Assembly: GCF_014654935.1 (NCBI RefSeq)
Contig: NZ_BNBF01000009.1
Location: 212,339-246,296, forward strand
DNA from: Streptomyces capoamus
GTDB taxonomy: Bacteria; Actinomycetota; Actinomycetes; Streptomycetales; Streptomycetaceae
DNA: 33,958 nt
Direction of reading: 5' to 3'
Every line of letters begins with the position of its first letter. The first letter of the stretch is position 1. Of the stretch, positions 19,607 through 27,833 are shown in pieces. The notes beneath the pieces are model-generated. The model saw nothing but the letters and a program-made list of their open reading frames with translations. It searched no databases and was not told where the DNA came from. The translations under genes were made by a program, and so were the position numbers.

Positions 19607-20602
19607 GTGGACGCCCTCGGATACGTCAGGCCCGGCAGCGTCCAGGAAGCCGTCGAGGCGTACGCCGCCCACCCCGGCGCCCGCTACCTCGCCGGCGGCA
19701 CCAACCTGGTCGACCTGCTGAAACTCGGCGTGGAGAAGCCCACCACCCTCATCGACCTCGGCCGGCTGCCGCTGGACGGCACCGAGGAACTGCCCGACGG
19801 CTCCCTGCGCGTCGGCGCCACCGTCCGCAACAGCGACCTGGCCGCCGACCCGCGGGTCCGCACCCGCTGGCCGGCGCTGTCGCAGGCCCTCCTCGCAGGT
19901 GCCTCCGCCCAGCTGCGCAACGCCGCCACCACCGGCGGCAACCTGCTCCAGCGCACCCGCTGCCCCTACTTCCAGGACCTCGACAAACCCTGCAACAAAC
20001 GGGAGCCGGGCAGCGGCTGCGGCGCCCGGGACGGCGTCCACCGCGACCACGCCGTCCTCGGCCACTCCGCGCAGTGCATCGCCACGAACCCCTCCGACAT
20101 GGCCGTCGCCCTCGCCGCCCTGGACGCCCAGGTCGAGCTGTACGGCCCCGACGGCCCCCGGCGCCTGCCCGCCGCCGAGTTCCACCGGCTGCCCGGCGAG
20201 CACCCCGAGCGGGACACCTGGATCCGCCCCGGCGAGCTGATCACCGGCATCGTGCTCCCGGCCGCCACGGCCGGTCTGCCCTCCGCCTACCGCAAGGCCC
20301 GGGACCGGGCGTCGTACGCCTTCGCCCTGGCCTCCGTGGCCGTGGTGCTGCGGGTCGGGGACGGCGTCGTCGCCCAGGTGGGCATCGCCTACGGCGGGCT
20401 GGCCCACCGGCCCTGGCGGGCCCGGCACACCGAGCTGGCCCTGCAGGGCGCCGCCGCGACCCCCGCCGCCTTCGAAGGCGCCGTGGCCCTCGAACTCGCC
20501 CACGCCGAGCCGCTGCGGGACAACGCCTACAAGGTGTCCCTCGCCCGCAACCTCGCCCTGGACGTCCTCAACCGTCTCGCCCCGGCCCCCGCCCCGGCCT
20601 GA
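19607..20602 (+). CDS. Molybdenum hydroxylase FAD subunit with [4Fe-4S] motif (YagS/PaoB type)
   Basis: A 331-aa FAD-binding subunit. FAD contacts are YLAGGTNLVDLLK (27-39) and ATTGGNLLQRTRCPYF (107-122). The extra loop with C119, C129, C138 and C157 (CPYF, PCNKREPGSGC, AQCIATNPSD) matches the [4Fe-4S]-binding insertion known from E. coli PaoB and absent from ordinary xanthine dehydrogenases, which places the enzyme in the aldehyde oxidoreductase branch. The GTG start immediately follows the stop of the small subunit with only a weak ribosome site, indicating translational coupling. Confidence 0.94.
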   Translation: MDALGYVRPGSVQEAVEAYAAHPGARYLAGGTNLVDLLKLGVEKPTTLIDLGRLPLDGTEELPDGSLRVGATVRNSDLAADPRVRTRWPALSQALLAGASAQLRNAATTGGNLLQRTRCPYFQDLDKPCNKREPGSGCGARDGVHRDHAVLGHSAQCIATNPSDMAVALAALDAQVELYGPDGPRRLPAAEFHRLPGEHPERDTWIRPGELITGIVLPAATAGLPSAYRKARDRASYAFALASVAVVLRVGDGVVAQVGIAYGGLAHRPWRARHTELALQGAAATPAAFEGAVALELAHAEPLRDNAYKVSLARNLALDVLNRLAPAPAPA

Positions 20603-20632
20603 GCCGTCACCGCAGGAGCAGGAGGACCCCCT

Positions 20633-22747
20633 ATGACCGGCACGACCGGCACGACCGGCGCCGCCCTGGGCGCCCCCGCCGAGCGCCGGGAGGGGCGCCA
20701 GAAGGTCACCGGCGCCGCCCGCTACGCCGCCGAGTACACCCTGCCCGGCCGCGCCCACGCCTGGCCCGTGCCCGCCGCGGTCGCACGCGGCCGGGTCACC
20801 GCCGTCGACACCGCGGCCGCCCTCGCCCTGCCCGGCGTCCTCGCCGTCCTCACCCCCGAGGACGCACCCCGGCTGGCCGACCCCGAGGACGCCACCCTCG
20901 CCGTCCTCCAGGGCCCCGGCGTGCCGCACCGCGGCTGGTGCGTCGCCCTGGCCGTCGCCGAGACCCCCGAGGCCGCCCGCGCCGCCGCCCGCGCCGTCCG
21001 GGTCACCTACGACACCGCACCCCACGACGCCGCCTTCACCGAGCACCACCGGGACGGCTACGCACCGCAGGAGGCGGGCGGGCAGCCGGGCCGCGTGGAG
21101 CACGGCGACCCGCGGGCCGCCTTCGCCGGGGCCGACGTCCGCGTCGACGTCACCTACCGGGTGCCGCCCCTGCACAACCACCCGATGGAGCCGCACGCCT
21201 CCACCGCCCACTGGGACGGCGACCGGCTCACCGTGTACACCTCCAGCCAGGGCGGTACGACGGTGCGGTCCACGCTCGCCCAGCTGTTCCGGCTGCCCGA
21301 GGAACACGTCACCGTAGTCGCCGAGCACGTCGGCGGCGGCTTCGGCTCCAAGGGCACCCCCCGCCCGGACGTCGTCCTCGCCGCCATGGCCGCCCGGCAC
21401 ACCGGCCGGCCCGTCACCCTCGCCTACGCCCGCCGGCACCTGCCCACCGTCGTCGGACACCGCGCCCCCACGGTGCAGCGGCTGCGGCTCGGCGCCGGCC
21501 ACGACGGCCGGCTCACCGCCCTGCTGCACGAGACGACCAGCCCCACCTCCCGGGTGAAGGAGTTCGTGGAGTACGCCGCGGTCGTCTCCCGCGTCATGTA
21601 CGCCGCCCCGAACCTCCTCAGCGCCCACCGCGTGGTGCCGCTGGACGTGCCCACACCGTCCTGGATGCGGGCCCCCGGCGAGGCACCCGGCATGTACGCC
21701 CTGGAGTCCGCCCTCGACGAACTCGCCGACGTGCTCGGCCTGGACCCGGTCGAGCTGCGCGCGCGCAACGAACCGGCCGAGGAGCCGGGCAGCGGCAAGC
21801 CGTTCAGCAGCCGGCACGTCGTGGACTGCCTGCGCGAGGGCGCCCGCCGTTTCGGCTGGGAGGACCGCGACCCGCGCCCCGGCGTCCGCCGCGAGGGCTC
21901 CTGGCTGCTCGGCACCGGCGTGGCCGCCGCCACCTACCCCGTGCAGGCCGCCCCGTCCACCGCCGGCGCCCAGGCACTGCCCGACGGCACCTTCGTGGTC
22001 CGGATCAACGCGGCCGACATCGGCACCGGCGCCCGCACCGTCCTCGCCCAGGTGGCCGCCGACGCCCTCGGCGTGCCCCTGGACCGGGTACGCACCGAGG
22101 TCGGCCGCAGCGACCTGCCGCCGGCCCCGCTGGCCGGCGGCTCCAGCGGCACCGCCTCCTGGGGCTGGGCCGTCCACGAGGCCTGCGCCGAACTGGCGTC
22201 CCGGCTGGCCGCGCACACCGGACCGCTGCCCGCCGAGGGCATCGAGACCCGCGCGGACACCACCGGGAAGGCCGACGCCGACAGCCCCTGGGCCCGGCAC
22301 GCGTTCGGCGCCCACTTCGCCGAGGTCGCCGTCGACACCGTCACCGGCGAGATCCGGGCGCGCCGGCTCCTCGGTGTCTACGCCGCCGGCCGGATCCTCA
22401 ACGCCCGCACCGCGCGCTCCCAGTTCACCGGCGCCATGATCATGGGCCTCGGCATGGCCCTCACCGAGGGCAGCACCCTGGACCCGGCGTTCGGCGACTT
22501 CCCCGAGGCCGACCTCGCCTCCTACCACGTGCCCGTCCACGCCGACGTCCCCGACGTCGAGGCCCACTGGATCGACGAGGACGACCCCCACCTCAACCCC
22601 ATGGGCAGCAAGGGCATCGGCGAGATCGGCATCGTCGGCACCGCGGCGGCCGTCGGCAACGCCGTCCACCACGCCACCGGCATCCGCTTCCGCGAACTGC
22701 CCCTCACCCCCGACCGGATCCTCGCCGGCCTGCTGTCCGAGAGCTGA
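20633..22747 (+). CDS. Molybdopterin-binding catalytic subunit (YagR/PaoC type aldehyde oxidoreductase)
   Basis: A 704-aa large subunit binding the molybdenum cofactor, probably as the cytosine dinucleotide form used by this branch. Landmarks are the Ald_Xan_dh N-domain (about 15-130), PLHNHPMEPHASTAHWDG, EHVGGGFGSKG (about 236-246), TPSWMRAPGEAPGMYALES, and the terminal MGSKGIGEIGIVG with the catalytic base E664. It should oxidise aldehydes to acids. ATG 20633 has GGAGGA about 6 nt upstream; the N-terminus begins with a short Thr-Gly repeat. No XdhC/PaoD-type cofactor-insertion gene accompanies the operon, so that function must be encoded elsewhere. GH65 follows after 2 nt. Confidence 0.94.
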   Translation: MTGTTGTTGAALGAPAERREGRQKVTGAARYAAEYTLPGRAHAWPVPAAVARGRVTAVDTAAALALPGVLAVLTPEDAPRLADPEDATLAVLQGPGVPHRGWCVALAVAETPEAARAAARAVRVTYDTAPHDAAFTEHHRDGYAPQEAGGQPGRVEHGDPRAAFAGADVRVDVTYRVPPLHNHPMEPHASTAHWDGDRLTVYTSSQGGTTVRSTLAQLFRLPEEHVTVVAEHVGGGFGSKGTPRPDVVLAAMAARHTGRPVTLAYARRHLPTVVGHRAPTVQRLRLGAGHDGRLTALLHETTSPTSRVKEFVEYAAVVSRVMYAAPNLLSAHRVVPLDVPTPSWMRAPGEAPGMYALESALDELADVLGLDPVELRARNEPAEEPGSGKPFSSRHVVDCLREGARRFGWEDRDPRPGVRREGSWLLGTGVAAATYPVQAAPSTAGAQALPDGTFVVRINAADIGTGARTVLAQVAADALGVPLDRVRTEVGRSDLPPAPLAGGSSGTASWGWAVHEACAELASRLAAHTGPLPAEGIETRADTTGKADADSPWARHAFGAHFAEVAVDTVTGEIRARRLLGVYAAGRILNARTARSQFTGAMIMGLGMALTEGSTLDPAFGDFPEADLASYHVPVHADVPDVEAHWIDEDDPHLNPMGSKGIGEIGIVGTAAAVGNAVHHATGIRFRELPLTPDRILAGLLSES

Positions 22748-22749
22748 CG

Positions 22750-25119
22750 GTGGACGGGCCCACCTGGGAGTACGAGGGCTACCACCCCGCGGAGGAACGC
22801 CTGCGGGAGTCGCTGTGCACCCTGGGCAACGGCTGCTTCGCCACCCGCGGGGCCCTGCCCGAGTGCACCGCGGACGACGTGCACTACCCCGGCACCTACG
22901 CGGCCGGCTGCTACAACCGGCTCACCTCCGAGATCGGCGGGCGCCGGGTCGAGAACGAGGACATGGTGAACCTGCCCAACTGGCTGCCGCTGCGGTTCCG
23001 GCCGGCCGGCGGGGACTGGCTCACCCCGGACACCACCCCCGTCGCCGAGCACCACCAGATGCTCGTCCTCGACCCCGGCCTGCTGGAGCGCCGTACCCGC
23101 TACCCGCTCGGCGCCGACGCCAGCCTGCTGGTCCGTCAGGAACGCCTCGTCCACCTGGCCGACCCCCACCTCGCCGCGCTGCGCACCGAGTTCACCGCCG
23201 AGGGCGCCACCGTCGACCTGGAGGTCGAGGCCGCGCTGGACGGGGGCGTCACCAACTCCGGGGTCACCCGCTACCGGGAGCTGGACGGCCGGCACCTCAG
23301 CCATGTCACCGTCGGCACCGCGGCGCCCGGCACGGTCTGGCTGCGCTGCCGCACCCGCACCTCCGACATCGGCTTCGGACTGGCCGCCCGGCTGACCGCC
23401 GCGGCGCCGGTCACCCACGCCAACGAGGCCCACCGCGCGGTGCAGCGGCTGATGCTGCGGCTGCCGCCCGGCCGGAGGGTCACCGTCGACAAGACCGTCG
23501 CCCTGCACACCTCCCGCGACCCGGCGATCAGCGACCCGCTGCGCGCGGCCGTGGACCGGGTCGGTGCCGCGCCCGGCTTCGAGGCGCTGCGCGAGACGCA
23601 CCGCTCGGCCTGGGAGCAGCTGTGGCGGCGCACCGCGCTCGACGTGCCCGGCGAGGCGGGCAGCATCCTGCGCCTGCACCTGTTCCACGTGCTGCAGACC
23701 CTCTCCCCGCACACCGCGGACCTGGACGTCGGCGTGCCCGCCCGCGGACTGCACGGCGAGGCCTACCGCGGCCACGTCTTCTGGGACGAACTCTTCGTCC
23801 TGCCCTACCTCGACCTCCACCTCCCGGAGGTCTCCCGCGCCCTGCTGCGCTACCGCCACCGGCGCCTGGACGCGGCCTGCCGCGCGGCCCGCGACCTCGG
23901 CCGGTGCGGCGCGCTGTACCCGTGGCAGAGCGGCAGCGACGGCCGCGAGGAGACCCAGCAGGTGCACCTCAATCCGCGCTCGGGCCGCTGGCTGCCGGAC
24001 CACTCCCGCCTCCAGCACCACGTCGGCTCGGCCGTGGCCTACAACATCTGGCGGTACTGCGAGGCCACCGGCGACAACGAGTTCCGGCACGGCGAGGGCG
24101 CCGAGATGTTCCTTCAGATCGCCCGCTTCTGGGGGCGGTCCGCTAGCTGGGACGACCACCTCGGCCGGTACCGCATCCGGGGCGTGGTCGGCCCCGACGA
24201 GTACCACGACGCCTACCCCGGCGCGGACCGGCCCGGCCTGGACGACAACGCGTACACCAACGTCACGGCCGCCTGGGTGCTCACCCGCGCCCGGGAACTG
24301 CTCGACGGCATGCCCGAACCGCGGCGCCGTGAACTCACCGAGCACATCGGGCTGGACGCCGACGAGCCCGCCCGCTGGACCGAGGTCTCCCGCGGGCTGC
24401 ACGTCCCCGTCCACGACGGGGTGATCAGCCAGTTCGACGGCTACGGCGACCTCGCCGAACTGGACTGGGACGGCTACCGCGCGCGGTACCACGACATCCG
24501 GCGCCTGGACCGGATCCTGGAGGCGGAGGGCGACACCGTCAACCGCTACAAGGCGTCCAAGCAGGCCGACGTGCTGATGCTCGGCTACCTCTTCTCCCCA
24601 CCGGAACTGCGCGGCCTGCTGCAGCAGTTGGGCCACCACCTCGACGAGCGGGGCTGGCTCGCCACCGTGGACCACTACCTGCACCGCACCACGCACGGCT
24701 CGACCCTGAGCGGCCTGGTCCACGGCTGGATCCTGGCCCGGGCCCGCCGTGCCGACGCCTGGAGCTTCGTGCAGGAGGCGCTGCGCGGCGACATCGCCGA
24801 CCTGCAAGGAGGCACCACCGGCGAGGGCATCCACCTCGGCGCGATGGCCGGCACCCTCGACCTCGTGCAGCGCGGGCTGACCGGCCTGGAGACCCGCGGC
24901 CACGGCCTGTGCCTCGATCCCGTCCCGCTGCCCGAACTGTCCTCCTACGGCTTCGCGATCCGCTACCACGGCCACTGGGGCGTCCGGCTGCGGCTGCGCA
25001 GCGGCCTGCTGGAGATCGCCGTTCCGGAGTCCGACCAGTCGCCCATCGACATCAGCCTGCGCGACCGGGTGATCCCGGTCGGGCCGGGGGAGACGGCCCG
25101 GCTGGTGCTGCCCGACTGA
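22750..25119 (+). CDS. Glycoside hydrolase family 65 protein (disaccharide phosphorylase type)
   Basis: A 789-aa GH65 protein, the family of maltose, trehalose, kojibiose and nigerose phosphorylases, which split alpha-glucosides with phosphate to beta-glucose 1-phosphate. The N-terminal beta-sandwich begins WEYEGYHPAEERLRESLCTLGNGCFATRG; the (alpha/alpha)6 barrel holds FWDELFVLPYL and GVVGPDEYHD, whose E484 fits the general acid (Glu487 in the Lactobacillus brevis enzyme). YKASKQADVLMLGYLF and HGSTLSGLVHGW cover the phosphate-binding region, so phosphorolysis is plausible. GTG 22750 lies 2 nt after the preceding stop, with only a weak ribosome site. The usual partner beta-phosphoglucomutase is absent; the pairing with a molybdo-enzyme is unexpected. 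Confidence 0.92.
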   Translation: MDGPTWEYEGYHPAEERLRESLCTLGNGCFATRGALPECTADDVHYPGTYAAGCYNRLTSEIGGRRVENEDMVNLPNWLPLRFRPAGGDWLTPDTTPVAEHHQMLVLDPGLLERRTRYPLGADASLLVRQERLVHLADPHLAALRTEFTAEGATVDLEVEAALDGGVTNSGVTRYRELDGRHLSHVTVGTAAPGTVWLRCRTRTSDIGFGLAARLTAAAPVTHANEAHRAVQRLMLRLPPGRRVTVDKTVALHTSRDPAISDPLRAAVDRVGAAPGFEALRETHRSAWEQLWRRTALDVPGEAGSILRLHLFHVLQTLSPHTADLDVGVPARGLHGEAYRGHVFWDELFVLPYLDLHLPEVSRALLRYRHRRLDAACRAARDLGRCGALYPWQSGSDGREETQQVHLNPRSGRWLPDHSRLQHHVGSAVAYNIWRYCEATGDNEFRHGEGAEMFLQIARFWGRSASWDDHLGRYRIRGVVGPDEYHDAYPGADRPGLDDNAYTNVTAAWVLTRARELLDGMPEPRRRELTEHIGLDADEPARWTEVSRGLHVPVHDGVISQFDGYGDLAELDWDGYRARYHDIRRLDRILEAEGDTVNRYKASKQADVLMLGYLFSPPELRGLLQQLGHHLDERGWLATVDHYLHRTTHGSTLSGLVHGWILARARRADAWSFVQEALRGDIADLQGGTTGEGIHLGAMAGTLDLVQRGLTGLETRGHGLCLDPVPLPELSSYGFAIRYHGHWGVRLRLRSGLLEIAVPESDQSPIDISLRDRVIPVGPGETARLVLPD

Positions 25120-25135
25120 CGCCTTCCGGTCACGG

Positions 25136-25157
25136 CACGGACACACCGCCGTCCGTG
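25136..25157 (+). terminator. Hairpin after the GH65 gene
   Basis: CACGGAC (25136-25142) and GTCCGTG (25151-25157) form a 7-bp stem with an 8-nt loop, 16 nt past the GH65 stop and before the LytTR gene. It marks a probable end of the four-gene operon. Confidence 0.55.
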
Positions 25158-25225
25158 ATCTCGACGCCGTCCGGCCGGCGGGACCACCATGGGTGCCGGC
25201 CGAGGACGGAAAGGAGCTGCCGGAC

Positions 25226-26059
25226 ATGGGGGTGAGCGACGTGTCCTTGCGCGTCCTGGCCGTGGACGACGAGGAACCCGCGCTCGCGGAGCTGCTGTAC
25301 CTGCTGGGGGAGGACCCCCGGGTCGGCACCGTCGTCCCCGCGCTCACGGCCGGCGAGGCGCTGCGCCGGCTGAGCGGGACCCGCACGGACGACCCGCACG
25401 GTCCGGGCGGTCCGCGCGGTCCGGACCTGCACGGTCCGGGCGGCTTCGACGTCGCCTTCCTCGACATCGACATGCCGGGCCTGAGCGGTCTCGAACTGGC
25501 CCGGAGACTGGGCGCCCTCCCCGCCCCGCCGCTGGTCGTCTTCGTCACCGCGTACGAGGACTTCGCCGTGCGGGCCTTCGACCTCAAGGCCGTGGACTAC
25601 CTGCTCAAGCCGCTCCGCAAGGAGCGCTTCGCCGAGGCGGTGCGGCGGGTCGCCGAGCTGGTCCGGGCCGGGCAGGGGCCCCGCCCGGCCGCACCCGGTC
25701 CCGTGGCACCCGCCCCCGGCGACCAGGTGCCCGTCGAGCTGGGCGGGGTGACCCGGTTCGTGCCCCTCGCCGACATCACCTACGTCGAGGCGCACGGCGA
25801 CTACGCGCGGTTGCACACCGGCCGCGGCAGTCATCTGGTGCGCGTACCGCTGTCCACCCTCGAGGAGCAGTGGCGCTCACGCGGCTTCGTCCGCATCCAC
25901 CGCAGCCGGCTCGTCGCCCTCGGCCGGATCGAGGAACTCCGGGTGGACGGCGGCAACCTGACCGTCCGGATCGGCGACCGGGTGCTCGCCGTGAGCCGGC
26001 GCAACGCCCGGGAACTGCGTGACCTCCTGGCCGGCCGCGCGGCGAGCCGCCTGCGTTGA
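25226..26059 (+). CDS. LytTR-family response regulator
   Basis: A 277-aa two-component response regulator. The receiver domain has an acidic pocket (D14, D15), phospho-acceptor D80 in FLDIDMPG, T108 and K128 (KPL). A Pro/Ala linker (about 150-168) leads to a LytTR DNA-binding domain (170-270) with DITYVEAHGDYARLHT and FVRIHRSRLVAL. The start is ATG 25226 with AAGGAG 9 nt upstream; the frame extends back to GTG 25193. A Gly/Pro-rich loop (about 52-73) interrupts the receiver before the D80 strand and comes from repeated DNA. No histidine kinase is nearby, so its partner is unknown. Confidence 0.93.
   Translation: MGVSDVSLRVLAVDDEEPALAELLYLLGEDPRVGTVVPALTAGEALRRLSGTRTDDPHGPGGPRGPDLHGPGGFDVAFLDIDMPGLSGLELARRLGALPAPPLVVFVTAYEDFAVRAFDLKAVDYLLKPLRKERFAEAVRRVAELVRAGQGPRPAAPGPVAPAPGDQVPVELGGVTRFVPLADITYVEAHGDYARLHTGRGSHLVRVPLSTLEEQWRSRGFVRIHRSRLVALGRIEELRVDGGNLTVRIGDRVLAVSRRNARELRDLLAGRAASRLR
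25396..25443 (+). repeat. In-frame 15-bp direct repeat in the receiver domain
   Basis: GCACGGTCCGGGCGG occurs at 25396-25410 and 25429-25443, 33 bp (11 codons) apart, with a partial copy between. It encodes the HGPGG motifs of the Gly/Pro loop in the LytTR regulator. Confidence 0.85.
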
Positions 26060-26152
26060 GAGAGGGCGATTACCTGTGAGGTCATGGATCCGCGCGCGTC
26101 CGCGTGTCACGATCATGGGCGTACGGAGGACGACCGACCGGAAGGACACCCC

Positions 26153-26500
26153 ATGACCGCCTACGCCATAGCGCACCTGCGGGACGCCGCCCCGCACCCG
26201 GAGATCGCCGAGTACATCGAGCGGATCACCGCCACCTTCGAGCCGTACGGCGGCCGCTTCCTCGTGCACGGCGGACAGCACGAGGTCAAGGAGGGCGACT
26301 GGCCCGGACACGTCGTGGTGATCTCCTTCCCCGGCATCGCCGAGGCCCGCGCCTGGTGGGACTCGCCCGCGTACCAGGAGATCGCACCGCTGCGCTCCCG
26401 GCACATCGCCGGAGACATCGTTCTGGTCCCGGGCGTCGCCGAGGACTACGACCCCGCCGCCACCGCGAAGGCACTGCGCGAGAGCATGGCGGCCGGGTGA
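26153..26500 (+). CDS. DUF1330 family protein
   Basis: A 115-aa dimeric alpha/beta-barrel (ferredoxin-like) protein of the DUF1330 family. MTAYAIAHLRD, YIERITATFEPYGGRFLVHGG and VVISFPGIAEARAWWDSPAYQEIAPLR cover almost the whole family domain. No enzyme activity is assigned. ATG 26153 is preceded by GAAGGA at 6 nt. The 93-bp gap upstream shows no clear promoter. It is convergent with the PadR gene across a long hairpin. Confidence 0.9.
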   Translation: MTAYAIAHLRDAAPHPEIAEYIERITATFEPYGGRFLVHGGQHEVKEGDWPGHVVVISFPGIAEARAWWDSPAYQEIAPLRSRHIAGDIVLVPGVAEDYDPAATAKALRESMAAG

Positions 26501-26572
26501 CGCCGGCCGTCTCGCGGGTCCTCCGGTCCGCCGGTGCAGCGTGCTCGCGGCGCGGCGCTCAGTTTTGGCCCC

Positions 26573-26607
26573 CGCTGGTCCGCCGCCCCGGGAGTGGCGG
26601 ACCAGCG
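26573..26607. terminator. Bidirectional hairpin between DUF1330 and padR-type gene
   Basis: A perfect 12-bp stem, CGCTGGTCCGCC (26573-26584) with its complement (26596-26607), encloses an 11-nt loop. A TTTT run lies at 26563-26566. The rest of the 260-bp convergent gap (26501-26760) contains no ORF or repeat that I can support. Confidence 0.65.
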
Positions 26608-26760
26608 CCGAGAAGGCGCCGTCGCGGGGTAATCGGAACCTACGCTTCGAGCGGCCGGGACGGAAGAGGCCCACGTGTGGCCCAGGTCATACTGATCGCG
26701 CCGGACTGCTGAAGCGCGCCGCTGACCTGCGGAAACGACACGGGTGCACCCACCGTGCGG

Positions 26761-27339
26761 CTAACACTCCCCGCCGTGACCGGCCGCCCCGCGCCGGTCG
26801 AGCAGACGGAGCGCCGTCTCACCCCACCGCAGGTTCTCCCGCTCGAAGGACATGCCGCGCAGCAGCGTGAGGTACGGGCCGATGCGCTCGGCCTCCGCGA
26901 GGTACCGGTCCTCCGTGCGCCCGTCGAGCAGGCGCTGCCGGATCCGCTCGTAGCGGGCCAGCTTGGCGGTGGCCCACTCCACGCGCTCGGCGACGGCCGC
27001 CCGCACCGCCGCCATGTCGCCGACGTCCGCGCACTGCACCTTGACCATCAGCTCGTCCCGGATCACGGCCGGTCTGCCCAAAGGCTCGGCGGTGTACGCG
27101 CGTACGGCCTCCCGCCCGGCCCGGGTCAGGGAGAACAGCCGCTTGTTGGGGCGGCGCTCCTGCTCGACGACGCGGGCGGTGACGAGCCCCTCGGCCGCCA
27201 TGCGCTCCAGCTCCCGGTAGAGCTGCTGGGGCGTCGACATCCAGAAGTTGGCCACCGTCGCGTCGAACGCCTTCGCGAGGTCGTATCCGGACGCCTCACC
27301 CTCCAACAGAGCGGCCATCACCGCGTTCCGCAAAGCCAT
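26761..27339 (-). CDS. PadR-family transcriptional regulator
   Basis: A 192-aa repressor-type regulator. The N-terminal winged helix (about 1-85) has MALRNAVMAALLEGEASGYDLAKAFD, STPQQLYRELERMAAEGLV and the wing RRPNKRLFSLTRAGREAV. The C-terminal helical dimerisation domain (about 95-180; PadR C-terminal/Vir_act_alpha_C) has DELMVKVQ and the ERIRQRLLDGRTEDRYLAEAERIGPYLTLLRGMSFERENLRW helices. PadR proteins bind small phenolics or drugs and repress neighbouring genes. ATG 27339 lies 25 bp from a near-perfect AT-rich palindrome shared with the divergent NTF2-like gene, so autoregulation and control of that gene are likely. Confidence 0.93.
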   Translation of the reverse strand: MALRNAVMAALLEGEASGYDLAKAFDATVANFWMSTPQQLYRELERMAAEGLVTARVVEQERRPNKRLFSLTRAGREAVRAYTAEPLGRPAVIRDELMVKVQCADVGDMAAVRAAVAERVEWATAKLARYERIRQRLLDGRTEDRYLAEAERIGPYLTLLRGMSFERENLRWGETALRLLDRRGAAGHGGEC

Positions 27340-27364
27340 GCGCCTACGCTACGCTCCACCCGGC

Positions 27365-27384
27365 ATACTCAATTAATTGACTAT
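27365..27384. promoter_or_regulatory. PadR-type operator in a divergent promoter
   Basis: The 20-bp element ATAC-TCAATTAATTGA-CTAT is a perfect 12-bp palindrome (27369-27380) with matching ATA/TAT outer arms and one mismatched pair. It lies midway in the 58-bp gap between the PadR gene and the NTF2-like gene, in a rare AT-rich patch. The size and AT/TA ends fit PadR-family operators. A repressor here would cover both promoters. Confidence 0.7.
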
Positions 27385-27397
27385 CCGAGGTGGGCGC

Positions 27398-27790
27398 ATG
27401 CATCCCTTCCGCAAGGCCGTCGAGAGCGGTGACATCGACGCCGTGACCGCCCTGCTCGCCGAGGACGTCGTCTTCACCAGCCCGGTCGCCTTCAAGCCGT
27501 ACCCGGGCAAGGCGATCACCGCCGCAATCCTGCGGGCCGTGTTCCGCGTCTTCGAGGACTTCACCTACGTCCGCGAGATCGCGAACCCCGACGGCCGCGA
27601 CCACGCCTTCGTCTTCACCGCCACCGTCGCCGGCAAGAAGCTCCAGGGCTGCGACTTCCTGCACTTCGACGACGAGGGCAGGATCGACGAGTTCACGGTG
27701 ATGGTGCGCCCGCTCTCGGCCGCCCAGGCGCTGGCCGAGGCCATGGGCGCCCGGTTCGAGCAGATCAGCCGGGAGGCCGCCGGACAGTGA
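27398..27790 (+). CDS. NTF2-like (SnoaL-type) protein
   Basis: A 130-aa protein with the cone-shaped NTF2-like fold, used by polyketide cyclases, ketosteroid isomerases and small-molecule-binding proteins. The helix HPFRKAVESGDIDAVTALLAEDVVFTSP is the family N-terminus, followed by strands around YVREIANPDG, HAFVFTATVAGKKLQGCDFLHFDDEGRIDEFTVMVRPL. ATG 27398 has GAGG 7 nt upstream; the frame extends to TTG 27377 inside the operator palindrome. Divergent pairing with a PadR gene suggests ligand-controlled expression. The substrate is unknown. Confidence 0.88.
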   Translation: MHPFRKAVESGDIDAVTALLAEDVVFTSPVAFKPYPGKAITAAILRAVFRVFEDFTYVREIANPDGRDHAFVFTATVAGKKLQGCDFLHFDDEGRIDEFTVMVRPLSAAQALAEAMGARFEQISREAAGQ

Positions 27791-27818
27791 CCCGGACGAC
27801 CGGGCGGTCGTCCGGGTC
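27788..27818. terminator. Bidirectional hairpin between NTF2-like gene and beta-galactosidase
   Basis: A perfect 13-bp stem (27789-27801 with 27806-27818) around a 4-nt GGGC loop fills most of the 43-bp convergent gap and includes part of the NTF2-like stop codon. It can serve both strands. Confidence 0.75.
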
Positions 27819-27833
27819 GCCGGCGGCCGTCGG

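Noticed and set aside
16643..22672. A 2009-codon minus-strand open frame.
   Set aside because: It runs antisense through the ABC exporter and the molybdo-enzyme genes, has low-complexity Gly/Val/Asp/Gln composition and no recognisable domain.
22522..25587. A 1021-codon minus-strand frame opposite GH65.
   Set aside because: It is the complement of the GH65 coding frame with low-complexity composition; GH65 motifs on the plus strand explain the region.
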